In this document: piece after piece, positions 50,674 to 62,389 of the stretch | Numbering within the stretch: position 1 is the stretch's first letter | How the letters are laid out: every line of letters starts with the position of its first letter | From: Adiantum capillus-veneris | Taxonomy: Eukaryota > Streptophyta > Polypodiopsida > Polypodiales > Pteridaceae | Assembly (NCBI GenBank): GCA_014529385.2 | Contig: CM043953.1 | Coordinates: forward strand, 113,463,549-113,527,548 | Direction: 5' to 3' | DNA: 64,000 nt | Made by a program: the position numbers and the translations under genes | The notes under the pieces: model-generated | Databases searched by the model: none | The model's input: the letters and a program-made list of their open reading frames with translations, nothing else | Told to the model about the DNA's origin: nothing

Positions 50674-53283
50674 TTAAGAGATCTCTCTCTCATCCTCCCA
50701 TAACTCAGCATAACTTCCTATATCTATATAGAGCTCTCCGTTTAAACACATATCCTCTGTTTCATTTTGTAGCTCCTCTGCATGCACCCCATATAGAGTA
50801 GTAGCATCTTGATGCTCGTCTGGCACCACCGCAGCGGCTTCTGATTGAGCATCTTCTCTGATCTCCTCCATTGATGCCGTTGTGATTGGCACATGGTAGC
50901 CTTCATACGTCCTTGCACTACGAGGGGCTACCTCTATGACGTACCACCAGTTTGATGTAGACTTTGTAGGATGAAATATTACCTGCCAGAGCCACATAAC
51001 TTACATGAGAGCTTTCAAGCACATAACTTGTAAAAGGGGGATGTTAACTATTTACATACTTACTTGTTCACAATACTCGGGTAGTACAAAAGTATCTCTT
51101 AGGTCAGTCCATTTCTTAGTAGAATCCACCTCAAGAAAACCAGACTCTCCTCTACGCACAGTAGCGTTGCGACCCTCCATGATTATCTTGAACCATTGCA
51201 CGTCGAACAAGTCGACAAAAAATCCTCTGTAATCGATCCTCAAAATCTCTTGCAGCGTGCCGAAGTAAGTGAGTTCCGCCACCACAGGATCTGCATCAGA
51301 GGAACGTCGTCGACTAGAGTGTTCAAATTTTGCCATGATTCCACAATCTTGAGTAAAACACTTTTTGTCGATTCGTTCCACCCTAAAATGTCGACCTTTA
51401 CACCATGCTGCTGTGTATGACTTATACTACAACGAACAAAGATTATGAGTGGCCGTTCAAACGTTTATAAATAAAGTCACTTGCTAGTCGTACATTGCAA
51501 ACTTACCTTGGTCGCGCAACCCCGAGAGTACTCCCACTCTTCCTCAGACATCCTTGGTGGCTCTCTTCCCAAAAAGCCGTCGCGTAACACATGATTGTCT
51601 GGAAGATACGCTTGATGACCTTCGTAGATTTGCTTCTTCAGTGAGGGTGCCCTACGTGCATTCAGTCTAGGTCCACATGTGACACATGCTCTGTATCCGC
51701 TTGTTTGAAGCCCTGCATGTATACACATGATAATAGATCAACTATGGGAAAAAACAAGATTTACAGTGTCTGAGTGAGGAGTGTCAATAGATCACCTGAG
51801 CATTCTGTTAGCCCGGGATAGTCATGCATGGTCCACATTAGAATGCCTCTGATCAAAGCATTCCGTCGTCCTGTGTGTGGGCTCATATCCACCACCTCTA
51901 TGCCAATCCACAATTGTTGTAGCTCTTCCAATAGTGGACGAAGATACACATCCATATTCCCCACTTTATATCGCCCTGGCACAATCAAGCTTAGCCATAG
52001 GTGCCCCTTCTTCGTAGTCAACCACGGGGGAATGTTGTAGTTGACGATGACAACGGGCCATACACTGTAAGATGTTGATCTTACAGTGTATGGCCCTGGC
52101 ACAATCAAGCTTAGCCATAGGTGCCCCTTCTTCGTAGTCAACCACGGGGGATTGTTGTAGTTGACGATGACAACGGGCCATACACTGTAAGATGTTGATC
52201 TTTGGCCAAATGGATTTACGCCATCCATAGCTAGGCCTAAGCGCAAATTTCGAGCTTCCCTGGCAAAATCCGACCATGTTCCATCTATATGTTTCCAGGC
52301 TGCGCAATCTGCAGGAATTCATAGCACACCATCCAAAGATTTATTCTCCTCATGCCATGATGCTAGGGCGGCCATGGACTTACATTCGAAGAAATGCTTG
52401 ATGCGAGGAAGCAGAGGAAAATATCGCAAAACCTTTTGTGGAATTTTTGTCCCGTGGAGATCTACTCGATATCTTTCGGAATCACATTTCGGACACTTCT
52501 CCATGTCTATGTATTCCCCTCTGAAAAGAATGCAGTCATTAGGACAAGCGTGGATAGAATTGTAATCCATCCCCAAGTTTCGCAAAATCTTTCTTGCTTC
52601 ATCTCGGGAATCTGGTATCACATTGTCAGCTGGTAGTATGTGCTCTTTCAGCAATCTACACAACATAAAAATACGATACAGTCGTGTAAAAATCTATCAG
52701 ATCATTATACATTTAGAGTTTTATTAAAGTAAACTAATTGTAATAGATCACCTGAAAAGCGCTGTGACGCTAGTGTCACTCCATCCAAACTTTGCCTGCA
52801 TGTTGAGAAGAACCAGGAGTGCTTTCAATCTAGACATACGTGCTCCATTATACAATGGCGTATAAGCTTCACTTTTCATATCATCATAGATAAGCCTTTC
52901 TGAATCCATGATCGTCTCTATCATTTCATCAATCTCGGGCTCAAACATTGCCTTGTTGGGAATGTGCTCTGTATGATCATCCCCCGTGCTGTCAGAGGCT
53001 ACATCTTGTGGCCTCACATATGCTGCTTGACCAAAGCGCCTGCGAACACGTCTATTGGGTTGCAAGATTGCTGCTTGTTGGCCAGCTCAGAGTCCGACGA
53101 GTTATAATTGGCAACAACTCGATCTATAATAGATGGATCGAACTCGCCAAATTCGCGAATGTGCTGCAAAGAAACACGTCTTGTCCGTCGCACAGCATGC
53201 TTGCATTGATTACAAGGACATAAGACCCTCGTTGAGAGATAGGTGTTTCGGTTGGACGGTCCCACATCCTCGTCACTACTCAT
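50674..53283 (-). pseudogene. CACTA TNP2-type transposase, broken and internally deleted
   Basis: On the minus strand the order is an N-terminal CPCNQCKH zinc-like region (53283-53066), a linker, Transposase_21 words (IHACPNDCILFRGEY, CPKCDSERY, KVLRYFPLLPRIK at 52655-52319, then LRLGLAMDGVNPFGQ at 52246), a CVTCGPRLNARR region (51728-51477), and a DUF4216-type C-terminus (ELTYFGTLQEIL..YRGFFVDLFDVQWF at 51381-51052; WWYVIEVAPRSARTYE at 50997 on). A 96-bp GT-AG intron is visible at 52751-52656. Defects are a shift near 53066, a TGA at 52317-52319 where Arg is expected, and a 120-bp in-frame tandem duplication at 51973-52212. The sequence between the CGP region and DUF4216 that normally carries the rest of the catalytic part is missing. 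Confidence 0.8.
51973..52212. repeat. 120-bp tandem duplication with fold-back junction
   Basis: Two copies start at 51973 and 52093. At the junction a perfect inverted repeat with 19-bp arms and a GTTG loop spans about 52055-52096. Confidence 0.85.
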
Positions 53284-53632
53284 AATGAGGATAAAAATCT
53301 TATAACCTGGACAACAAATTTAATATTCTATTGGCATTCTTCGTCTTATCTCTCTCTCTCTTTACCTCACATTCTATTGGTCTAGAGGTGCACGGAGATC
53401 AGAACCACCGGGTTATAATCTCGTCTTTATTGGTCAATACCTATATTTGTGGGTACAAGAAATCTACACACCCACGTCTACATGATACTGCATGTAGTGG
53501 ACAAAACCCCTTTGCCTCTTCTCTAGCTGTAGCACTTCACAGCATCTTAACATCTTTTCACAGTAGATCTTTTCACTGTTCTTCTAACTCTAAACCCTAA
53601 ACCGTAAGTAATTCTTGCGTGGACTCGATCTA
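53284..53632. other. CACTA sequence upstream of the transposase gene
   Basis: No coding sequence is recognisable. It is probably the promoter and leader of the minus-strand transposase. Confidence 0.4.
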
Positions 53633-53770
53633 ACGTAAATAAGCGTAAATCTAAATAAACGTAAATCTAACTAAAAATAAACCTAAATCTAATTTAACGT
53701 AAGTCTGCATCTAACCTAATCTTTAACGTCTTTTGGGATAGTTTCCTACGACGTTAAAACTCTCTTCTTC

Positions 53771-53807
<37 letters not shown>
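53633..53807 (+). repeat. Direct repeat flanking captured HIPP fragment, copy 1
   Basis: It is built of AACGTAAATCTAA-like units followed by GATAGTTTCCTACGACGTTA and a (GT)n tract at about 53775-53807. It matches 54343-54510. Confidence 0.75.
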
Positions 53808-53812
<5 letters not shown>

Positions 53813-53943
53813 ACCTAAATAAACCTAAGTCTAATCTAATATAACATAAATCTAAATCTAATGTAAATTATGTTATATTAAAAACAAAGAACTAAACTAA
53901 CAGGGATTATAAGAACCTTAAAACTGATTTAACACATAATTTT

Positions 53944-54306
53944 TCACATAACTCTGCAAGAGTTGGCATTCTCATCACTAAAGATATGAGAGTTAACTTC
54001 CGGCGGTGACGCTGCCTCATCTCCATCCACATATGACGACAGCAATTGGCCCTTTAGATCGTTCTTGCTCTTGTTACTAACTTTGAAGTTGCTGTTGAAT
54101 GACTAGAGGTTGTCTTGATGGTCATTGTGTCGGGGATGTAGTGACTCTTGCCGCCCTGAAGATCCACCTTCTTCCCTATCTTCTGAAGACATTTCACCAG
54201 TACTTTTGGATCGACGGAGCCCACCATGAGTGAAGGCAGCAATACCCTATATTCCATTGAGGGCTTTCTTCACCCGCTTCATGCAGGCATCGCAGTCTAT
54301 GGAGAC
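53944..54306 (-). pseudogene. Captured HIPP gene fragment (HMA domain and CaaX tail) inside the CACTA
   Basis: Minus-strand translation from 54306 gives VSIDCDACMKRVKKAL, the metal-binding CxxC and first helix of a heavy-metal-associated (HMA) domain. A second frame gives GSVDPKVLVKCLQKIGKKVDL, the second half of the domain. Back in the first frame the end reads DENANSCRVM then TGA at 53944-53946, matching the C-terminal DENPNACxxM CaaX isoprenylation motif of plant HIPPs. HIPPs are small metal- or protein-binding farnesylated proteins. The start at 54306 follows TTTTAG, so it looks like an exon captured with its acceptor. One in-frame stop and two compensating shifts make it a pseudogene. 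Neighbours are transposon sequences on both sides. Confidence 0.75.
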
Positions 54307-54342
54307 CTAAAACTAATCTAATATAACGTAAATCTAAATCCA

Positions 54343-54510
54343 GCGTAAATAAACGTAAATCTAGTTAAAAATAAACCTAAATCTAATCTAATTTAACTTA
54401 AATAAACCTAAATCTAATTTAACGTAAGTCTACATCTAACCTAATCTTTAACGTCTTTTAGGATAGTTTCCTACGACGTTATAACTTTCTTCTTCTTGTG
54501 TGTGTGCGCG
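54343..54510 (+). repeat. Direct repeat flanking captured HIPP fragment, copy 2
   Basis: It has the same AACGTAAATCTAA units, ATAGTTTCCTACGACGTTA and TTCTTCTTGTGTGTG ending as copy 1. A further short piece of it (TTTCCTACGACGTTAAA) occurs at about 54669. Confidence 0.75.
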
Positions 54511-54699
54511 TGTGTGGATGTGTGTGCCAATAAAAAGAGATAAATGGTATAACCTTTCTATCACCCATGCCAAGTATGATAGATTGATTATGCCATTTCC
54601 CTCTTGAATAATAGGTCTTGAGTTCAACTCCTCGTCGGCTAGATCTTTAGGTCTTTTAATTTTAATTAGTTTCCTACGACGTTAAATTAGTTTCTCTCT

Positions 54700-55055
54700 C
54701 TTTCTCTCTCAATGTGTCTGCGTTTTTTTGGATCGTATGCATGTTTTCTCTCTCTTTTCCTCTCTCAATGTGTGCGTTTTTTGTTTATGCATGTTCTCTC
54801 TCTCTTTTCCTCTCTCAATGCGTGCGTTTTTTGTTTATGCATGCTCTCTCTCTCTTTTCCTCTCTCAATGTGTGTGTGCATTCTTTGTTTATGTATGTGT
54901 GTGTGCGTTTTTGTTTATGTTTGTACTCTCTCTCTCTCTCTCTCTCTCAAAAACACTATGTGTGTGTGTGAGAGAGAGAGAGAGGGAGAGAGAAAGAGGG
55001 GAAGGGAACATGAGAATGAGGAGAGGGAAGGAACATACCTGGCTCTCCTTCCTCT

Positions 55056-55101
<46 letters not shown>

Positions 55102-55140
55102 AGAAGAAAAAGAGAGAGAGAGAGAGAGAGAGAGAGGAAG
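54700..55140. repeat. Low-complexity block in the CACTA right arm
   Basis: About four copies of a 65-70 bp unit with CTCTCTCTTTTCCTCTCAATG (one base over a 20-mer core) run from 54700 to 54900, followed by (CT)n, (GT)n(GA)n at 54958-54983 and (GT)n(GA)n at 55061-55137. Confidence 0.8.
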
Positions 55141-55227
55141 AGCGTTACCTGCTCCTTGCTTGAGGGCGCCGAAAAACTCAGATATGAGATCTGAGTTTTT
55201 GGGCACGCTCGGTTATTTTTTTAGCCC

Positions 55228-55326
55228 AGCCGGCGTCGCTATGAGCGTCGCAAATTTCTTTGTAAATTTGCGACGCTCATAGCGACGTCGGGAATTTTTT
55301 TTTTGAGCGTCGTTGTGTGAGCATCG
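55228..55326. repeat. CACTA right subterminal repeat array
   Basis: Inverted copies of the left-end motif (CGTCGCTATGAGCGTCGC and its complement) lie within 100 bp of the terminus. Confidence 0.9.
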
Positions 55327-55351
55327 CTAATATGAATAGCCTCTTGTAGTG

Positions 55352-55354
55352 GTT
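55352..55354. repeat. Target site duplication of the CACTA, right copy (GTT)
   Basis: It directly follows the terminus CCTCTTGTAGTG. Confidence 0.9.
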
Positions 55355-56863
55355 GTAGCTGATGCTTTGAGTAGAAGACCCTCACTTTATCATCTATCAA
55401 CCATTACGGGAACTTCCTTTGACACTATGCGTGACACTTATGCACATGATGATGACTTCAAAATGACATGGTTGCACATGCTTGATAATTCGGTACACAC
55501 ATTTCTCGAATACACTATTCAAGAAAACTTCCTTTATTTCAAACAAAAATTGTGTGTGACTAAACCTTTCCGTACATTAATATTGAAGAATTACACAAAC
55601 CTCCTTACGCTGGACATAGAGGATTTGCTGCAACTTTTCAAAATTTATGTCGTGATTTCTATTGGCCTACTATGAGAATGGATGTTAAACAGTATGTGTC
55701 AACTTGTTTGATTTGTCAAAAAGTCAAAGCAGCTACAGGTAAGAAATTGGGACTTTTACACCCTCTTCCCATTCCTGCAAGACCTTGGGAACATATTTCA
55801 ATGGATTTTGTTACTGGTTTCCCACTCACAACGCACAAACATGACATGATATGAACTATTATTGATCATTTCTCTAAACAAGCGTACTTTGTTCCATGAT
55901 GTAAGAAAACACTCATAGCACATCAAGCTGCGCTTTTGTTTCTTAAGACTGCTTTTCCACATCATGGTTTGCCTAAAGTGATTATTTCTGATCGAGACTC
56001 AAAATTTTGTAGTGCTTTTTGGATTACTGTATTTGAAAATCTTGGCACTACACTTGACTTCACTTCTGCATTTCATCCTGAATCTGATGGTCAAACCGAA
56101 GTCACCAACCGTACTATTATTGACTTGTTAAAGGCTTATGTTTCTTCTCAACCTAAGAAATGGAATGATTACCTACATATTTTTCAATTTTCATACAACA
56201 ACACCACTCACACTGCCACGGGTAAATCTCCATTTGAAATTCTATATGGTCACTCACTTCCTACTCCTGCTTCACGTCTTTCTAATGTTGTGCCTGCTCG
56301 CTGATGATTTCACTACTGACTTTCATGATATTTATGCAAGTGTGCATTCTTCCATTAAACACTCACAAGAACTTTACACCAAGCATGCTAACAAGCACCG
56401 CAAGGCACACCAATTCAAAGAAGGTGATCATGTTTTACTTCGCATCAAAAAACGAAGGATCAAAAGTGTTGATACTAATGTCTTTGTTAAGCTTGCTCCT
56501 CGTTTTTATGGACCATTCAAAATCTCAGCTGTCATTAATGATGTTTCTTTTCGTTTAGACCTACCTGCACATTGGCACATTCATAATGCCTTTCACATTA
56601 GTCTTTTACGCCCATTCCGCGGACCCCTACCTACACACCACATTTATGAAGACCCACCTTCACTTGTAGACCAAGAAGAGCAACTCATCCCTGATAAAAT
56701 AGTTGACCATGAGACCACCACAACACGCACTGGAATGGTTTATAACCGTTACCTTTTGACTTTCAAGGGCCACCCTAGAGAGGATGCCAAATGGATGCCT
56801 GAAAAGTTTTTTCGCAACTTTCTCGACCTTCTCCACACTTTCCATCACTCACGGTCTAGTTGA
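55355..56863 (+). pseudogene. Integrase and chromodomain of element 3
   Basis: The reading resumes with ADALSRRP of the RNase H tail. A shift near 55590 changes frame before the HHCC finger (HKPPYAGH..CLIC). The core frame (55672-56304) has catalytic words SMDFVTG, ISDRDSKF and GQTEVTN, but TGA stops at 55852 and 55897. After a shift near 56285 the frame to 56863 carries FYGPFKI, HNAFHISLL and a chromodomain-like YLLTFKGHP..DAKWMP. It ends with TGA at 56861-56863. Confidence 0.85.
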
Positions 56864-56900
56864 TTTCTCTACTGAGCAACTGAGGACAGTTGCTATCCCT

Positions 56901-56911
56901 AGTGGGAGGGA
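56901..56911 (+). promoter_or_regulatory. Polypurine tract of element 3
   Basis: AGTGGGAGGGA abuts the TG start of the 3' LTR. Confidence 0.8.
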
Positions 56912-57564
56912 TGTTACGAGACTGGGCACCCTCCTATTGTAGTGGTTAGCTGCAATTGGGATAGCTGGGTGTAATGGTTAATTCTGTGCTGTCTATTTAT
57001 TTTACTAATTGATTTGATGATAATTTTGTAGAGTGGAATGCGGGGAGTTGATGAAGAGGTGACGACAATTACTCTTGGCCATTTTATATTTGCACAGTAT
57101 CTTAGAACATCATTTCAATAAGCCACTATGGCTCTGTAAATAGTTGTAGTGGGGAACTCCCCTTATGGGTCATGCAAGAACTAATGAGCTTCACTCATTT
57201 ACAAAAGTGAAAGTGGTTGTAAAAGAGGGCCCTCAATTTTTGGCATATTAAATACCAACTCCACAAGAGAGGTGCCGTGGAGTTTTGGGGCTAGATTTAG
57301 GCCTTTCTCTTGCAGATTCTCTTCTCTACTCTCTTAAGCTATGGTTATTTGCTGTGTACTCTCTAATCTAGTCTCCATCTCTTACACTCTCTTACAAGCT
57401 TGTCTATGTCAATTCTATGTTTACTGTGTGTGTGTGTGTGTGATAGTCTAGGTGAGTGTGTGTGTGCTTGGAAATTGGAAGAAGAGGTGGACAGTTTGAT
57501 GGTGATTGCTTGAAAGCTTGTGTTGAATATTTTAAGCGGTCGATCTCCCCCTCTTCTCCCAACA
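56912..57564 (+). repeat. 3' LTR of element 3
   Basis: It begins TGTTACGAGACTGGG and ends CTCCCAACA, followed by AAAAC. It matches the 5' LTR apart from many substitutions and a deletion of about 20 bp. Confidence 0.95.
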
Positions 57565-57569
57565 AAAAC
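57565..57569. repeat. Target site duplication of element 3, right copy (AAAAC)
   Basis: It is identical to 43437-43441. Confidence 0.9.
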
Positions 57570-58480
57570 AAGGAACTTTAGATAAGAAATGCATGCAAGC
57601 TCTGGGTACAATAAGAACAACCTCTTTCTTAGGCGTTTGTGATCATCTTCAGCCTCATAAAAAAGGCAAGCCTCCGATGAACACTCAAAATCCAAAGGAC
57701 CCTCCCACTCAATCGACAAGGCGCCCTCCCAAGAGCTCCCCCTCTTCTAACAAAAGTAAGAAGAAGGCGAACTTTTTTTTCCCTTCTTGCCTCATTGAAT
57801 GAAGAACATGATGAAGTAGCCCTTCATCTATCATTGGTAGAGCAAGTCAATGCATTAGATAAAATGGACAAACTTTCTGAAGAGCCCTCCAATAGCCATT
57901 TGCCTATGGCTAATTAAGTTGTTATTGGAATCGATTGGGGCTACGATAGGATTGCACACCCATCCTCTCATCTTAAGGTAATTTTTCTGTTGTATGAAGG
58001 TCAAAATTTTCATGAGTGTGTCATTAGAAGGGATTTTTTAATAAAAATACCCTTCTATAAGAATGTATACTAAAATAGGGTATCTCCCAAATTATGGAGT
58101 GGGAGTACATTGAGATGTCCATTGTTAAACTGTGTAGTTCTCCGAGGTTGGTCGGGAAAGCGCGGGCTTTTGGCTATGAGAGAGTTGAGAGAGAAGCAAA
58201 AACCGTGTATATTCATATAATTTAGTGTGATTCACTGCAAATAAGAAGAAATATAGATCGATTTAAAAGAAATAACAGAGAATTGATCTCTATGTTAACA
58301 ATAACCATAGTAGATAACTGAGAAACACAAAAGAGTATGAGCATGCATTCCATACACACTTCCAAATTAATGACTTTGATAACCCAAAGTTTTTAATGCG
58401 ATCATACACAAGGTGTTGACGGTGTATGCCTCAATTGAATTACCCAAAACTAGAAACCTCGAAGCATCTTCTTTTTCTTC
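57570..58480. other. Right flank of element 3
   Basis: Short open frames occur at 57593-57990 but match nothing I know. The rest is AT-rich. Confidence 0.35.
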
Positions 58481-58630
58481 ATTGAGAGAGCAAGAACCAA
58501 AGTGAAAAGCCTTCTCCTTCTTTTTCTCGTCTTCTCCTTTGTTGAGAGAGTGAGAACCTCTGAGAAAGCCTTGCCCCTCTTCTCATCTTCCCTTTCACTA
58601 AGATAGAGCATGTCGAAAAAGAATAAACCC
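58481..58630. repeat. Minisatellite, about 58-bp unit, 2.5-3 copies
   Basis: Unit starts are visible at 58481, 58541 and 58597 (TTGAGAGAG.. then AAGCC). The repeat is imperfect. Confidence 0.65.
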
Positions 58631-59395
58631 CCTCTTACTTCCTCTCCCCTTCTTTCTTCTTGTAGCCCCCCAGAAAACAGTAGAGCATAAATAAATAATG
58701 TAAAAAATGTTTTACAAAAAAATACCACCGGATCACTTTTTTGGCCTCCCTCATGTAGTAGAATTAGTCTTTCACCCACGTTACTCTCTATCAGTGGCCA
58801 CATGGCCTCAAGCTACCCAACTTGCCTTGCATGGTTCTAGAGGCTTTTCACATTAAAAGCCTTTTATTGCAAAATCCCACCTTTTTGCCCCAAATTTCAT
58901 CGTTAACATGTATTGTAACAACCAAATGTCAACCCTAGCATGACCCATATTATAAGAAAAATCCCATAATGCATGAAATCTTGGTCTTTCACCAAGTGCT
59001 GACAAAATGAAACGACATCCTCCTCCTCTAAACATGCACATCCTTTGGCATGTGCCAAATGCTTTGGAATCTACACACATGTATTGTAATTACACTAGAA
59101 CTATCCCACCGTAAATACGTCTTAGTAATCACCCTATCGTGGCCCAGATGTATACACGCTGATGGCCGATTTTTGAAAATCAAAGAAAAAAAAGAAAAAA
59201 ACTTATTTTTCCTCTATTGGAGCCTTGGCGACACTGTTGGAAGGCTCGGCACCGCCTGGTAAACCTCACGACACCTCTACGGGCATGGCACCCCCCCCCC
59301 TCCCCTTTGATTGGTCGGCCTTATCACCTTAGGCCCCTGCTTGTCTATACCCCAGCCTAGCCGGCCACCCTCGGTTTCAGATACCCCTTCTCTCT

Positions 59396-59396
<1 letters not shown>
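58631..59396. other. Intergenic DNA
   Basis: No gene is visible. The sequence turns C-rich from about 59280. Confidence 0.35.
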
Positions 59397-59435
<39 letters not shown>

Positions 59436-59465
59436 CTCTCTCTCTCTCTCTCTCATTTTCCCTAC

Positions 59466-59526
<61 letters not shown>

Positions 59527-59673
59527 AAACCTCCCCCCCCTTACTGGCCACCCTCGGCCAGGCGCAAGCCTCGAGCACTCACCCTGACCCCTCTCTCGCT
59601 TCCCTCTCGCGCTCCCTCTGTGTCGAGCCGCATGTGAACTCCCGCTCTCCCGTATTCTTATCCAATCACACCC

Positions 59674-59708
<35 letters not shown>

Positions 59709-59897
59709 TCATTACCCCCCCTTGGCCCGCTTATATTTCGCCCCCCCCCCCCCTCTTCCCCACCCGCTCGCCTCACCCCCCCTCGGCGTCATTACCCCCC
59801 CCTTGGCCCACTATCCCCACCCTCTATCCCCCCCCACACCATTGACTTCTTCCCCTCCTCTCATCCTTGAGACACCATGCAAGACAAAGAATAGGAC

Positions 59898-59933
<36 letters not shown>
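59397..59933. repeat. Poly(C) cluster with (CT)n tracts
   Basis: C36 (59397-59432), (CT)n (59437-59455 and 59470-59524), C32 (59675-59706), a C run near 59740 and C35 (59899-59933) occur on one strand. Open frames here encode only Pro/Ser/Leu or Gly/Arg/Glu runs and are not genes. Confidence 0.9.
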
Positions 59934-59935
<2 letters not shown>

Positions 59936-60173
59936 GGTGGGCACCCGCCCTATGGATTCCCTCTCTCTTTCTCTCCTATCCACGCCACCTCATTCTCTCT
60001 CTCTCTCTCTCTCTTCCGTTTCAGCCCAAAGGCGCGGCGCAAGGAGCCGGAGCCCACTCTCTCTTCACCACACACCACACACCACACACACACACACACC
60101 CTCATCCTCTCCCTCACTCACCACCCCAATCCCCTCTCCCTCTCTCGCACTCTGTTTCAGCTCCACCCTGCCC

Positions 60174-60840
<667 letters not shown>

Positions 60841-61466
60841 TAGGGTATTTTTATCATTTCTTCATCTTTCACCCAAGCCATTGTAAAATCCCACTTTGTA
60901 AATTTCCTCTCTTTAGGTGATGGTCACAAAGGCCCACCTAGAGATTCTCATCTTTTAATAACCTCCCAAAACAAAGCAAGGGTCAACCACACCGGGCACC
61001 ACACCGGGCCCACCACTTGCTTTGTCTCCCCGATTAAGCTTACCCTAATCACACCGGGATTACCATAATCCAAGCAGCCAACACCTATAAATTAGCACTG
61101 AGAGGTCACTATGGGGGGGGGGGGGGGGGGGGGGGGGCAGTCCATGAGAAGTTAGCATTTGGTAGGGTGTAGTGGGAAGAGTTGACACTATCACCATCAC
61201 GAGGAGGGGGCTTGTGTGTTGGGTTTTCCTTGGGAATTGCACCATGCGAAGGGATCCATGTCCATCTCTCGACTCCAATGGTCGATGCACACATGTATAC
61301 ACGCTCTTGGTAGCAAGCTTGACAATCATTGAGTTGTCTTAGAGAACGCACCAAGTAGTTTTGCACCACCTCCTCTCCCTACCTCTCTACCACCACGGCG
61401 TGCCGTTTGTAAATACTGCAGAAATAATTCTCCGTCACATCCCCGAGGGTTTTCATCATTTGCAAA

Positions 61467-61467
<1 letters not shown>
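60841..61467 (+). other. Possible LTR-like promoter with poly(G) tract
   Basis: A TATAAAT box near 61086 precedes a G25 run at 61113-61137. The surroundings could be a decayed LTR, but no ends, primer site or partner were found. Confidence 0.25.

Positions 61468-61534
<67 letters not shown>
61468..61534. repeat. (CT)n microsatellite
   Basis: It is a near-perfect CT tract with one ATCT interruption. Confidence 0.95.
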
Positions 61535-61537
<3 letters not shown>

Positions 61538-62389
61538 GTGTAAGTTTGCGGTGTTCATATCATCGTGGTTTGCGTCCTAACCGCTCAAAGCTAGGTGGTG
61601 GCCCCTGTTCGCTTTACCGTGACAGGCTCGAGGCGCGCCATTCGGCCCCCGGCATTTTAGAGGCCGTCGGGGTTCGGGGTTCGCTTTGCTCCCGTCAACG
61701 CTATTAGTAAACTCTCAATCTTGGGCTTCATGAGTCCTCCTAAATTATATGGAAAACTTAACATTATGTAGTCAACCAAGGATTTTCACCCTTGACCCAA
61801 TGGATTCCTTGCTTTAGAGCACATAGAGATAACCTGCCATCCCTTGTAAGCATCTTATACGCACCTAGATCAAATGGCATAAGAAGTAACTATTCAAACA
61901 CTGAAGCTTCATAAAAACATTCCGACATATTCCATTACAAAAAACCATAAAGTATGCGTATGCTACAGACTTCACATAATGTAACACCATAGCTTGGCCT
62001 CAATAGCATACAACCATAGTAAGTCTGCTTCCAAAAGTTTTGGATCCATATTTCAAACTTCATTCCCATAACATATTACCTATGATATCTACAATACACA
62101 TAAACCTCTTTTGATTCTCTCCTATATCAAGAGGAAGCACCCAACCCGTTGTTAATTCACAATAGAGTCTATCTTTTGGCATGCACATAAGATAAATTGA
62201 TCTCTTTCATTGGCAACCATAATTAAGATCCTTGTTACGATGCGGTAATAAGTGGAATACATTAGAAAACCCATATCATGCATATTCTATGAAGAAGCTA
62301 GCAAGCATCTCCTGGAAAATTTGGCCACCTTTCCACCTTGGTAGACAATTATGCATACCATATTCATCCCCTCTAGCTTTGGGACCTTC
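61535..62389. other. Intergenic DNA
   Basis: A GC-rich patch at 61610-61690 is followed by AT-rich DNA. No gene is recognised. Confidence 0.35.

Larger units (their letters stand above)
48492..55351 (-). mobile_element. CACTA (En/Spm) DNA transposon, 6.86 kb
   Basis: Both ends carry the inverted terminus CACTACAAGAGG, flanked by GTT duplications. Subterminal arrays of the GCGACGCTCATAGCGACG motif lie at 48561-48725 and, inverted, at 55228-55326, as expected for binding sites of the accessory TNPA protein. Two transposon genes lie on the minus strand (a transposase_24-type gene and a TNP2-type transposase), plus a captured HIPP fragment. The TNP2 gene is internally deleted, so the element is probably non-autonomous. 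Confidence 0.95.
43442..57564 (+). mobile_element. Element 3: Ty3/gypsy chromovirus, complete ends, interrupted by a CACTA transposon
   Basis: The element has two LTRs (683 and 653 bp), an AAAAC target duplication, an initiator-Met primer site, gag, protease, reverse transcriptase, RNase H, integrase and chromodomain in order, and a polypurine tract. LTR divergence by eye is several percent, with clustered differences in the first 200 bp, so it is older than element 2. The coding region has several stops and frameshifts. Without the CACTA it would be about 7.3 kb. Confidence 0.95.
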
